From Oryzias latipes (Eukaryota > Chordata > Actinopteri > Beloniformes > Adrianichthyidae), in contig NC_019859.2 of assembly GCF_002234675.1 (NCBI RefSeq), positions 4,867,240 through 4,931,239 on the forward strand: a stretch of DNA of 64,000 nucleotides, written 5' to 3'. The first letter of the stretch is position 1. Each line of letters begins with the position of its first letter. This document shows positions 1-10,689 of the stretch, one piece after another. The translations under genes were made by a program, and so were the position numbers. A model generated the notes under the pieces. That model did not search any database, was not told the origin of the DNA, and saw nothing but the letters and a program-made list of their open reading frames with translations.

Positions 1-3
1 CTT

Positions 4-159
4 CCTCACCTGTCTGAATCCCCTCCTCACCTGCGTGAATCCCCTCCTCACCTGTCTGAATCCCCTCCTCACCTGTCTAAATCCCCTCCTCACCTGTCTG
101 AATCCCCTCCTCACCTGTCTGAATCCCCTCCTCACCTGTTTGAATCCCCTCCTCACCTG
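4..159. repeat. 21 bp minisatellite, eight copies, at the dgke exon 1 / intron 1 border
   Basis: The nine bases CCTCACCTG recur at positions 4, 25, 46, 67, 88, 109, 130 and 151, exactly 21 bp apart. The rest of each unit (about TGAATCCC plus CTC) varies at only one or two bases. On the minus strand every unit reads CAG|GTGAGG, a strong 5' splice donor. The copy nearest the exon (GT at 156-155) is the dgke exon 1 donor itself; the other seven lie inside intron 1. The array runs to the left edge of the window and may be longer. Confidence 0.95.
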
Positions 160-608
160 TGGTCGCAGAGCTTGGGCTGCGTCCCGCACTGCTGCTTGCA
201 CACTGCGCAGTAGCTGGCCAGCGGCACGTTCCCCCGGACCCAGCGGTGCTCCGCGGACCCTCCGGGGCCACACGGGGCCATGATCTCTTTGCACGGCATG
301 CTGCGGTCCGCCCCGCGCAGGCACTGCTCGTCCACGCACACGCCGCAGCACTCGCAGAAGGCGCCGTGCAGGATGTGCTGGGCGCAGACGCAGCAGTAGG
401 TGGGCTTGTTGAACAGGTCCGTGTAGTGCCAGCCGTGCTTGCTCTTCCGAAAGAACTCCTCCATGGAGCTTTTCCGCTTGGAGCGCCGCGCGCTGCACCA
501 CAGAACGAAGGCGACCGGAACCACGACGGCCAGGGAGGTCCAGAGCAGCAGCGGCCATTCCCGCCGGGAGCCGCAGTCGCCCTGCGCCTCTGCCCCGTCT
601 GAGCTCAT
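157..608 (-). CDS. dgke: Diacylglycerol kinase epsilon, first coding exon (partial gene)
   Basis: DGKE phosphorylates diacylglycerol to phosphatidic acid and prefers arachidonoyl species. The exon encodes the first 150 residues plus two bases, starting at the ATG at 608-606 and ending at donor GT 156-155. A hydrophobic segment at about residues 18-38, followed by a basic stretch (RRSKRK, 41-46), fits the N-terminal membrane anchor special to this isoform. A C1 domain begins at H58 (KHGW) with Cys 72, 73, 75, 85, 87, 88, 91, 96 and 106. A second C1 domain begins at H121 and reaches the exon end (QPKLCDHR). Near-identity to the vertebrate family in [20 protein letters not shown] and RGNVPL makes the call firm. 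The catalytic domain must lie off the left edge. The gene is head-to-head with the C17orf67 orthologue, as I recall for human. Reading past the donor gives an immediate TGA. Confidence 0.96.
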
Positions 609-1000
609 CCCTCTGGCGGGCTTCAGGCGGCGGACACGAGGGAAACCGAGGAAGAGGGCGGTGTGGACGGAACGCGCTGGCGGGAAGGAACGCCGCGTTT
701 CTCCGGGACGGACATGTTCACGAACACAAACGGGATTCTGACATCACTTGAAAACGGACATATAACGCGAGAAATAAACGGCGCTCCTAAATGCGTACAG
801 CTAGCTTGGTACCAGCAAAGAGTCTATACACGTCAAGATGATTCACGCTCAAGAGGGAGCATGCGCACTGCGTCCAAACGGAAGAAGCCCGATTCCGGTT
901 TCCCCCTTCAAAGTAAAAGACCAAAACCAACATAAAAAATAAAAACCAGCAATAACTTACTGTTAAAGGAAACTATGTCCTTGTTAGATTTACGCCTCCA
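609..1000 (-). promoter_or_regulatory. dgke 5' flank / presumed promoter
   Basis: GC-rich, CpG-containing sequence directly upstream of the dgke ATG (roughly 600-720), turning AT-rich after about 730. No clear TATA box is seen at a sensible distance. It is assigned as promoter from position only; the transcription start is unknown. Confidence 0.4.
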
Positions 1001-1049
1001 CTTTTTTCCTGGAAATAAACCAGGAAATACCAAATGCTTTAATTCTTCT

Positions 1050-1170
1050 AAAGGCAAGGCAAGGCAAGTTTATTTGTATAGCACAATTCATACACAAAGT
1101 AATTCAAGGTGCTTCACAAAACAGAAAAATGCATTAAAATCACAATACATCATAGAAAGACCACTGTAGG
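1050..1170. repeat. Retroposon 3' tail-like fragment
   Basis: Holds GTTTATTTGTATAGCAC, then a 'cacaaagtaattcaaggtgcttcac' type stretch. This is the reverse-complement tail layout common to fish non-LTR retroposons. Similar tails appear at 24250-24320 and 62872-62960. The exact family is not assigned. Confidence 0.45.
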
Positions 1171-1414
1171 CAGGTGGCAGAAGGGAGCAAAGTCCCTTTG
1201 ACTCTAATTTAAGAATAGAATTAAAACCAAAAATACTAGCACAGCCTGGTAATATGACTGTTTTTTCCCACCCAACTATAAACGGTGAAAATATTTTTCT
1301 TAACTACCTACCATGTGTTTTTAACATATTCCTCTGATATAAATAAATACATTTTCAGATTACATCTGCATTTCTTAGTACCATTTCTGTTGGCACCACT
1401 ACTGTTTCGGGGTG

Positions 1415-1640
1415 TGAGACACTAAGCTAGTGAGAGAGCGTGGACACAGAGAGCTCTCAGCAACGGGGAGGGGAAGAGAGGGTGGGGTTGCTCTGCGTCA
1501 ACAGTCCCCACCCACAATTCAGAGGTGAATCTCTTCAGAACGACTGCAGACACTTTCCTAGAAAACACCTGTTTTTTTGCTTGGTTTTTTTTTGGCTAAA
1601 AACGACACAATAACCAAAAGAACATGGGGAGAGAGACTCT
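1415..1640 (-). mobile_element. MITE family B, fragment
   Basis: Matches the inner part of the family seen whole at 62203-62717: 'aagctagtgagagag', then a 'ctagaaaacac' stretch and GGCTAAAAACGACACAA. The ends are degraded. It lies between dgke and the C17orf67 orthologue. Confidence 0.6.
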
Positions 1641-2312
1641 AATTTATGCACGATTTAGTTATTTAGTTTTTCAAATAAAAAACTATTCTATTTGGTGAAA
1701 AATAAATGATGTTGTGCAGATATACATTGTATTTCCCCATTTCAATTTTATTTTTATTTTACACATCTCCTTGAGCACGTGTGTACTCAAATATCAGCCA
1801 GATCGTGTGATAAGGAGCATGTGAATGTGAGAAACTGAGGTGATGGGAAAGAGGCCAGGGATCCAAAAGGTCGGAACGGAAACGGCAGCGATAAACACAT
1901 TTTTCCAGATTAGGAAGAAGAATTTTTTTAAAATCCCATCATACTTCTTTTTTCTTCTTCAAAATTTTAACTCAAAACCCAATCAATTTATAAATGAATT
2001 TTACCTTTTTGGTTTCTCAAATTATGGTTCTTGATGAGATATTGCTGTTTTCTCTCGTTTTGTTATTCCTGGAAATAGAAAATGTGTCAGTTGCCATTTT
2101 TCAATGGGAGGAGGGAAGTGAAAACACACAATTATCTTTCTGCAGTTAAATTAAGTTAAAAAATCCTGTTTGTATTTGGATGTTTAAAGTTAAAAATTTG
2201 TTCTTATCTGAAATAAAAATGTCCCCCCCCCCCAAAAAAAGACATTTATGTATATAGACATGTTTTTCTCACTAACACTATGTTTTTCTCAGTGGTCTGA
2301 ACGCGTGTTTTA

Positions 2313-2326
2313 CTGCCCCCTAGCGG
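2313..2326 (-). promoter_or_regulatory. CTCF-like motif
   Basis: CTGCCCCCTAGCGG; the reverse complement CCGCTAGGGGGCAG closely fits the vertebrate CTCF core. It lies in the dgke / C17orf67 intergenic space. A weaker version, CTGCCCCTAGTGG, is at 5028-5040 in intron 2. Such motifs also ride in fish repeats, so occupancy is unproven. Confidence 0.35.
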
Positions 2327-2594
2327 ACATCTTTATAAACCTTCTGCTCCAAAGTTTTCCTATATTAGAAAAAACTGTTTTCATTAATAAAAATGATATA
2401 TTTTAAATCTGCGTGTGCATTAAAGTATAGCTGTACGCTAAGATATGTATAAAATCGTTTTTCTCCGACCTGACTCCATACACGGCAGTCTGTGGGTGAG
2501 GAGAGGAAGCTGGAAGAGGAGGGGAAAGGTTTGCCCTTCACCCCTCTCCTGTGGACCTCAGAGCATTGGAGGCTCAGAGAGGAAAAACACGAAG

Positions 2595-5557
2595 ATGAAG
2601 AAGCTGTTGGTGTTTCTGCTCTGCCTGGTCGTGCTGACCCTTCAGACAGGTAGGACACATCCCTGTTTAACATGATGAACTGTGTGTTATTGCAGCACAA
2701 ACTCTTCTGACGTGTTTCAGAAATAAAACTGAATCACCGGTAGAACATTTGTTAGGTTCTCCTGGACTTTTTTTTTTTTGCTTCCACAAAACCTTTCGAT
2801 AATTTTGTATCCAATTTACTTCAATCCAAACATTTATTCTTGCTTTCTTTTTAAATTACTTTATTCTATGTATTAACAGTTTTTTTCCAGAATAGATTCT
2901 TTCTCCGGTTAACGTTCTTCTTAATTCCTTTGAGATTGTTGGATTATTTTGGTGTTTGCCACGTTGCTGTGAGTCCAGCAGCAGCTGGAGCTTTGGCCTC
3001 TTCTGGCTTTCCTCTCAGCTTCCTCCCTGGCTGCTTGCTACATGCAGCGTCACGTGCTGGAGAGAGAACTTGGCTCCCCCCTGGGGATCGGCGAGGATGA
3101 ATGGGCACTCTGTTACCTCCCAACACAGACCGGGGCTTTCTGAGAGAACAGGGGGGGGACAGAACCTCCGTGCTCTGCAGAGAGCTGGGGCTCCTGAAGG
3201 GCTGCTGCTGAGCAATTTCACATCCACTCCAGTTAAACAAGCCAGGGCCGGATTTACCGTATTTTCCGGACTATAAGTCGCCCTTTTTTTCATAGTTTGG
3301 CAAGGGGTGCGACTTATACTCCGCAGCGACTTATATTAGAACTAAATTGAAATAAATACATTGTTAACCCTCCTGTTATGTTCATTTGTGAGGAACAGAG
3401 ATGATGTTCCTGGGTCAATTTGATGTATGAAGTATGTTAAGTGTTAATAGTATGTTAAGTGACTCAGAGAATCAGCAAACTTTTTTTTACAGTAAGATCT
3501 TGAAGGCTAACAACATAATATTCTATTTTCCAATTATTTCATAGATTCAGAAATGCAATAAAAATGAAAACTGTTTCTACAAAAACAGGATGAAAACAGA
3601 GTATTAGTTGGCCAATGATGCTTCATGAAAGGAATAAATAAATAAGTTTGAGAAAAAATTACTGTGAAATTATTAGATAAACAGTCTGCTATGATTGTGT
3701 CATATAAGGTTGTGAAAGTTAAAATGCGACTTATAGTCCAGGGCGACTTATAGTCCGGAAAATACGGTAGATATGGGGGGGTGGGGGTGGGCAATACCCC
3801 TCCAAAGGCCGTGACTGCCCTCCAAATGTCATCAAAAGTTGACCAAAGAATTAAAAATGACAAAAAAACAACAATAACATGAAATGAATAAATTGGACAG
3901 ACATAAAAAAGATTAATGAAGCCTCAACAGGCCACAAACCAGCATCCTGCATGTGCCTGTCCCAGGCCCGGCAATGCAGATGTCAGCACAAGATCAAGGC
4001 ACACCCAGATTTGCCCCCCTTTACACACTACCTGCACCCCGTATAGTTGGGCCGGCTAAATCCCGGCAGCTGTTTTTAGAGGGAAAATAAAATTCAGCAA
4101 TAAGATGCATAGAAATGGAAACCAGAGGTCAAACTCCCAGCCCGAGTTGCCTGAACTCGTCCACTCCCCAAACAGGAACTAACAACATCTCTTCCTCTTG
4201 GGCCGATTTCACTGCAGACGCGAACCCGGTCATCAAGGAGAGCTTTGCAAAGCAGCTGCTGCGCAGCAAGAGGCAGGAGCGGCCGATGAAGGCCGGCCAC
4301 CCCGACGAGCCCATGAGGGTGAGCTTCATCAGGGCGGGGAGGAGGAGGAGGACGAAGCAGGACCAAAACGGAGGCCGTAATCTGTCCTGTTTTTGTAAGA
4401 GTGGATGGAGACTTATTTTATAACTAAATGGGGGAAGGATGAGAGCCTGATGCATGCGTAAAGATAAAGTATGAAATGAACAAAGAAAAATTCAGATTTA
4501 ATGGAATTTAGATGATTTTAAACCCAAAAATGACTTTTGCAACGTAATTTTAAGAGATATAAATAATATCAATTATGATCCATTGGGTGAGTCTGCAAAT
4601 TTTTGTTCACAACAACGTGCAAAAATATTATTCAGGAAAAAAAACACCTCATTTACTCAATGTCTCAAATTTTTCAAAACATTTTTAACGTTAACTAAAG
4701 TCAAGCAACGATCACTGTATTTAATGAAGCAAATGTGATTTAAGTGGCTTTTTTTTTTGTTTTATTTTTTGTCTTTTTAATCTATGCATTCCAACATTTC
4801 TTTAATGAGTTTGATAAATATGTGTACATTCTTTATTGCTTTATGCTTGAAATAAATCAAATCAAATCACACACATTATTTTAATAAAGCAAGCAGTCAT
4901 TTAAAAAATAATAATATATGAGTCAATCTTACCACAAAGTTTTGAAAATTAGCCAAAGTTTTCCAGCCAAAAGAGATTTCATGGACGCAACCATTTTGAA
5001 ATGAACAGGAAGAGAAGAGCCCTTCTACTGCCCCTAGTGGAATGATTGTGAACTACAGGGCTTGAAGCATGGACCAAGTTACATAGAACGAGTTTTTACG
5101 GGCGTTTTGGATCATGCTAATGGCTTTGGAGTCTCAGAAATGTGCGTTTCAAATATGATACTAATGGTTCAATATGGTTTAACTGTAATCAGGGAGGGAA
5201 AAATGATCAAAACATGATCTAGCAGTTTGGGAGGAGAAGGTCTGATTTTTTTTTCCATTTGATGTTTTATTTTCTCCTTCCTCAAAACATTTGCACTTTG
5301 TTCTGCTTTTGAGCCACGATTCTGTCAGCTTATGCAGTTACCTGGGTTTTCTGGCTCATCTTTTATTTTTAAAAAAATGTGACAGATTTCTTTGCTTAGT
5401 TTGCTGCAAATTGCGCTCTGATTCCATCTGATCCCCACAGGAGCATCTGCTGCACATGCAGGCTCTGGACCAGAGGGCCCAGGAGACCAACCTGGAGTAC
5501 TGGCTGAATCCGCACTGCCCCCCACGCTGTGACAGGAACTATGGACACCCAGTTTGA
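2595..5557 (+). CDS. C17orf67: C17orf67-like small secreted protein, 90 aa, three coding exons
   Basis: Coding exons are 2595-2649, 4218-4318 and 5441-5557; each intron has GT-AG ends (donors CAG|GTAGGA and AGG|GTGAGC; acceptors TGCAG and CCACAG) and the frame stays open to TGA at 5555-5557. Residues 1-18 (MKKLLVFLLCLVVLTLQT) are a clean signal peptide. The mature chain of about 72 residues has a basic block (QLLRSKRQERP, 31-41), an acidic-proline motif (HPDEPMR, 46-52), an amphipathic helix-like stretch to about 72, and a C-terminal signature WLNPHC-x3-CDRN with only two cysteines (C78, C82). I recognise it as the orthologue of human C17orf67, whose length is similar and which also sits head-to-head with DGKE. 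Function is unknown. SKR at 35-37 could be a processing site, but that is inference. Intron 1 carries transposon insertions. Confidence 0.9.
3243..4067. mobile_element. Probable degraded hAT-like element in C17orf67 intron 1
   Basis: Left end CAGGGCCGGATTTA at 3243; right end GCCGGCTAAATCCCGGCAG near 4051-4069. These are imperfect inverted repeats of one another. The interior is interrupted by the TA-flanked MITE at 3255-3769. Target duplications are not clear, so class assignment is tentative. Confidence 0.4.
3255..3769. mobile_element. Tc1/mariner-type MITE with ~27 bp terminal inverted repeats
   Basis: Begins TACCGTATTTTCCGGACT and ends AGTCCGGAAAATACGGTA, near-perfect inverted termini running on into the 'ataagtcgc' stretch, flanked by TA. 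No coding sequence is inside. The right end shows a partial tandem copy of the terminal motif (GCGACTTATAGTCC twice, 3726-3757). It sits inside the older element at 3243-4067. Confidence 0.85.
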
Positions 5558-6044
5558 GGAAGAGGAGGAAGGTCTGCAAAATCTCCTCTTTTGTTTTCAA
5601 CCCCAAAGGAGAACAGCGTTCCTCCTCAAATGCTGCACAGTAACAGATGTGGCTGAAAACAGCAACAGGCCTTCTTCATCCTTTCCAAACAACTTTAAGT
5701 CCTTTTTTTCTGCTTTGAACTCAGTTTATTAAAAAGTATTTGTACATATTTTCTGTTAAAATACTTAAGAACATTTGAGTGTAAAAGATTCCTGCAGGGG
5801 TGTTCAATTCAAACACATTTTGTTAGAAAATTAAATAGATAAAAATGAGGGAATTTGTGATCAAATAAAAAATAAAAGTGAATTTTTGAATCTGAAACAC
5901 ATCAGACAAAAGTCGCCAACAAATCTAGCCTAACCTGTTTGTTTTTTTCCGGAGTAATTTACTTTTGCTTTGGTCTGAAAACCCGCAAAGTCTCAGTGAT
6001 TTCATATTAATTTAATAGAAATCTAAATAGTTTCCTTTGTTTCC

Positions 6045-6240
6045 CCACAGAAAAACCCACGCGTGACCAGGACTCAGCAGTGAAGACAACCGAATGAAAA
6101 ACCTTTTCTTCTTTTTATGTCAACTTTATGAGAAGATGTAATCCCAGAAGCTTTATTTGGCTGCATTAGACGTCCCTTTACCTTTATTCCCATAGATGTG
6201 CTTTAAATACATACAATTCAAGTCATAATAAAATCGCGAA
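6045..6240 (+). other. Likely 3' terminal region of C17orf67-like gene, with polyA signal
   Basis: AATAAA at 6227-6232 is the first good polyA signal downstream of the stop in an exon-like context. A polypyrimidine tract and CCCCACAG at about 6042-6050 could be an acceptor for a noncoding last exon, with a weak donor (GGAAG|GTCTGC) near 5571. Whether the 3' UTR is spliced or continuous cannot be told here. Confidence 0.4.
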
Positions 6241-6766
6241 ACTTCACGATCGAGTTTTTTTCATTTATTGTTTACTTGTGGATTCATTTATTTATTTGAG
6301 GTTTGTGTTACAAGAATCTTTTCAATTGAACATACGTTTTTAGGGCCTTTTTTTAGGCGTTGAAATATCTTAAAAGTCGCGCGGCACGCCGCGGTGTGCG
6401 CGCGGCCTGCTGCACGTGGCAACAAAACTGCCATCGTCACGCGCCAGATGCACGAGCTGACACACTTGAACTCGTCGAGCATTTCAAAGCGGTGTTTGAG
6501 TTTCAACAGCATTTAAATATTTAAACGTCAGAAATATGGAAAATATGTATTTTTGTTTTAGATTTTGCTTTTATGTCAACAAGCTTTACACGAAGCGGCG
6601 GAGCGGAGGCCTCAGAGCTGCATGTTTTTCTGCGGCCTCCGCTCAAAACCCGAACTGGGTCAGAACCAACCCGCAAGGCCCCGTCGTCACGCACACACCG
6701 GATTTATTTCACACAGAAAAAAAACTGACATGAAAATATAAATGAGACAAAAATGAGAATTTCCGA

Positions 6767-6772
6767 TTTATT
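6767..6772 (-). terminator. Candidate cbx8 polyA signal
   Basis: TTTATT on plus is AATAAA on minus, about 515 bp past the cbx8 stop. It is in tail-to-tail arrangement with the C17orf67-like gene. Other A/T-rich hexamers occur nearby, so the exact site is uncertain. Confidence 0.4.
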
Positions 6773-7286
6773 GAAAAGCTGAATCGTTTTCTTGTTACAT
6801 CCCGTTTCTATGAAAAAGTCGAATAGAAAGTCAATGAAAACAAACTTTAGATGTGAATTAAACACATTCGTTTTTGTTATTCATCACAGAATTTCACAAC
6901 AGCCTTCATCTCTTTTAATACTCTTAAATTCAAAGTGCTTGAGCAGAATTTTTTTTTGTCCTTTTGAAGTGAACAGGACCTAATTTAATTATAATAAAAT
7001 GTAAGCTTTGCTTTTTTATGATGCTTTGAGCACACAATATTATTTTTGGGAATATACATTCTAGTTAGTTCTAGTTGTGAGATAATATATTCAGCAGCAG
7101 CTGTACAGACATGTGACTCGAGTTCACAGATGAAACGGACTTCATTTGGTCAAAACATTAAATAGAGGTTCCACTTTAAAATATACACGCTCTGTCATTT
7201 ACACATCACATACAAAAGGTTGCTTCATAATGAAACTGAAAAGGTCGCAGCGACAGGGAGCGTGGCGTTCAGGCACGACTCGGCGA

Positions 7287-8911
7287 TCATCTCTTCTCCT
7301 TGAAGAAGCCTTTGGACGTGCTGCTCTCCTTGATGGTGACCGTCAGGAAGTTGGAGGTCACGTCCGTCACCAGGACCTTTTCCACGTTGCTGAGACACGG
7401 CCTCCACGTCACCTCGTCGAAGTCGTCGTCCAGCCGGGTCGGTGAGGGCCTGTCCATAAAGTAAGGCTTTTCCACGGGGGGAGGCGCAGCAGGAGGCGCC
7501 GCCGTGGAGTGGTGCTTGAAGTGAGCGGGAGCCAAGTAACCGGAGCTGATCTTAGTCCTGTGAGTGTCTGGGTTGGTTCTGTGGAGATGTTTGTGGAAGC
7601 TCCCGCTGCAACCGCCATGGCTCTGCGAGTGGTGGTGGTGGTGGTGATGGTGGTGTTTATAGCCGTGACCGAGGTTCTCTGAGTGTCTGTGACCCACGCT
7701 GACCTGACTCGCCTCCTCCCCACCCTGGATCTTGGTGAATTTATGCGATCCAGGGCTGGCCTGGTCCTCCGGCCTCCTCTTGAGCAGCTGGGGGTCACTA
7801 AAGCGGGGCTTGGGCCCCCGTTTTTTGGGCGTGTGGACGAGGCTAACGGAGCTGTGCTGCTGAAGTGACGGCAAGCAGACGCTTTCGCCGCGGTTGACGG
7901 CGCTCGGGGGGAAGATGGTAGGAACCACGGCTCTCAGGCCCTCTCGGGCTCTCGGGGTGACGACCGGCTCCGCAGTCGGGAAGTGGATCCCTCGGACCTC
8001 CTCGCTCCTGAAGTCATAGGACCTGGCTTTGTCTTTGGCATGCGCCTGTAAACATAAACAGTGTTAGTGCTTTGTAAAAAGGATTGTTGTGTTATAATCA
8101 GCCAGGAGGCCAGGCGGTGACAGATTTAACCATGAGCTGAAGGACTTACACACCGATTACACAGATAAATACAGGCCTGGGAAACCAAAACAGACTAAAT
8201 ATAGCTCTGACACGTTGTCTCATGACGGAAAACACGTGAAAGAAAAAGAAAAACACGTCTAAGTTTGACTCACCTTGAGTAGAAACGTTTTGGGTTTCGG
8301 TCCTCTCTTTTTGGGCCCATACAGCTCCCTTTCTCGCTCCCTGCGGGAAAACACACAATCATGTTCAAGCGCCACGGGAGCAAAGTGCACACTTTCCCCC
8401 ACACACACGCTCGCCCCCACGCGTGTCACCTCTGTTCGAACGCGGCAAACAGGCGGGAGTCCAAAATATTCTCCTCCGGCTCCCAAGTGCTGTACCTGCG
8501 GAGCAGAACATGAAGTCAGTCGAGCAGACAGCGCGGCGTTAGTTAGCCCGCGAGCTAAAAAAAAAACAACAACAAACAAAATAAAAAAAAAACCTCCGCG
8601 AGCCTCTTTACCCTCGATGCTTCGCCGAGTAAAGTGAGCCAGCGCGGTTTTAAAACCGTGCCACAGTGTGACGGGGATGGACTTACTTGGGAGACCATCC
8701 TTTCCATTTGACAAGATATTCGATGCGACCCTGAAAATGCCACCAGAAACAGAAAAAACACTTCGTTAGCTCGCTCGGAAACATAGCGGCGGTTTGGTTA
8801 AAATGACGCGGACATCATGGAGGTCTGCTGACGGCCGCCTACCTTCCTTATCCGGCGTTTAATGATCGACTCGGCGGCGAACACCCTCTCCCCGACGGCA
8901 GACAGCTCCAT
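7287..8911 (-). CDS. cbx8: Chromobox protein 8 (Polycomb, PRC1), five exons, 334 aa
   Basis: Nuclear PRC1 subunit that reads H3K27me3 and docks RING1. Exons, in transcript order: 8911-8843, 8730-8687, 8495-8430, 8340-8274 and 8045-7287, all with GT-AG junctions and one continuous frame. The N-terminal chromodomain (about residues 8-60) keeps the aromatic cage F11, W32 and W35 and the [12 protein letters not shown] motif. A basic AT-hook-like motif KKRGPKPK (70-77) follows, ending TFLLK as in CBX8. A second KKRGPKPR lies in exon 5. The C-terminal Pc box ([20 protein letters not shown], then a GFFKEKR end) is diagnostic of CBX8 rather than CBX2 or CBX4. It is shorter than human CBX8 (about 389 aa) and lacks its long Arg/Asp/Glu run. 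It carries nine consecutive histidines (codons near 7630-7660). The start is fixed by the universal [13 protein letters not shown] beginning. Confidence 0.96.
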
Positions 8912-9180
8912 GTTTACTCCAGTGCTACCTACCGTTAGCTCGCTCAGCGCTAGCTAAGCAGATATCACCCCCCCTCCCCTCCCCTTCCCTTTACCCGTCC
9001 CAGCCATTCTGAATTCCCGGCAGACCATAATACTCCTTACAGAATGGACGTCAGCGCAGTTTTACTGTGTTGCCTAGAAACGGCAGTCGGTGGAACCTCG
9101 AGGAGAACGCCCATTGGACGAGCTGTTGCTACGTGATATCGGGTTGCTAGGTTAGGGAGGAGCTTACGTACGTAAAGAGG
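8912..9180 (-). promoter_or_regulatory. cbx8 promoter / CpG-rich 5' flank
   Basis: CpG-rich sequence upstream of the cbx8 ATG. On the minus strand it holds a CCAAT box (ATTGG at 9113-9117 on plus), a near-CRE (GGACGTCAGC, about 9047-9056) and an X-box-like GTTGCCTAGAAAC (9069-9081). A perfect 12 bp palindrome TTACGTACGTAA lies at about 9164-9175, at the edge before AT-rich sequence resumes. No TATA box is evident. The calls rest on motif matches and position. Confidence 0.5.
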
Positions 9181-10680
9181 GGAGATTTATTTATTTAATA
9201 TAAGTGTGTTTTTTTAAATCGTGTAATTAATGTGATGCGTACAAAAATACATGCACGTGCGGACATGAAAGCAAAAGAAAAAATAACTGCAGTCAAGTAA
9301 TAATACAAAACATTTATGCGTTAAAGCCGTAAAACAAGTACAAATATGTCAATTAAAAATACTGTTGTAATTCTTTCAGGATAATTTAGACAATTTTAAT
9401 TCAAATGAAAACAATTCTCATTCGTTAAACAGCTCTGTAATGTGCCGCGCTGTAAGATATTTGTAGTTAAAATCATGAAAAATAAAAACGCGTCTTTGGT
9501 TTAATCCTGTTAGACTTTACTGATTCATCTTCAGGTGAAACGCTAAATATGTTTTATCCAAATACGGAGACCTAAAAAAAGGGTTTTTAGAACACGACGG
9601 TATAGGTTCATAAACATAACAAAAACAAACTAGAATGAATCAGCATTTAAACGAGTTTCATAAAAGCAAATACCCACATTTTATATTTACTTTTAATATG
9701 TAATACTTTTTTTTTTAAACAAAAACATGTTAATTATAGCCAAATGAAACACTTTTCAAAGCATATTCTGCGACAGTGTTCTATAATTTATACTCTATAT
9801 TTTATGTTGGGCCACAGCCTTGTTGCGCGCGTGGCGCATAATCCAGAAAAATACACAGTAATAAAATAGTAGTTTGTGAAAAAACAACAAAACATGGATA
9901 ATAATATTATGATATTAATAACAAAAATATTAGTTTATAGGCGCATTCTTTGGCCCTAAATTAAAACAAAATTAAAATTAAAAGCTGCTTCGCTTGCAGG
10001 ACCAAGAAAAAAAAATGTTACCCCAGATGTATTTTTTACTGCGCCGAAACACGAGCTTTGCGCAAAAATAATGCGCAACACAAATGACTTAAATTCTGCG
10101 CAACAAATACAACTTTTGAAAATTCACACCAATTGCCCCCAAACTGAAACTGATGAAGCCGTCTCCCCCTCATAATCTAAAGCACCATTGACGGTCCTCG
10201 ATTTATTAAAATAAATGTCACAATTTCAAGGGGCTTATTGGTTTAAATGCAAATTAAAAAAGAAATAAAAAAAGAAAAACGTTACTGCAGAGGATTATAT
10301 GTTTCAGCTCCAAAAGGTTCCGTTTCATGTTTAAATTTCAGGTGTCAATTGGCAGATTTTTTATTAAAAGGGAAAAAAAATCGCCAGAAAACGTCTTTTT
10401 TCTGTTTTTCTTCGCCAGTTTGTGCGGATTAATTCTGATAAGGGTTTTCTCGGGTTAAAGTCACACCACACCTCAATCAGCGGCATAGCCCATTCAAGTT
10501 TTTAATTATTTCAAAAACAAAGAGCAGATTTTTCGTTTTTACATTCCCGTCAGATGTAAAAATGATTCCAGGAGATGGTCGAATGGAAATTTCATGTGGG
10601 AATGTTTCACGTTTTCTGTGGACTGTTGTTTAGTTTTGTCCTTGGACGTTTTTGGGCACGTGAACATAATTTGGACTAAG
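9181..10680. other. AT-rich intergenic spacer, no gene seen
   Basis: Homopolymer-rich, stop-dense sequence on both strands. No recognisable gene, RNA or transposon ends were found. Confidence 0.6.
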
Positions 10681-10689
10681 AAAAAGAAG

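Noticed and set aside
4..159. Regular 21 bp spacing resembling a CRISPR array
   Set aside because: No unique spacers; head-to-tail minisatellite in a vertebrate intron.
159..602. 147-codon plus-strand ORF
   Set aside because: Antisense shadow of dgke exon 1.
8275..8637. 120-codon plus ORF
   Set aside because: Antisense across cbx8 exons 3-4 and introns.
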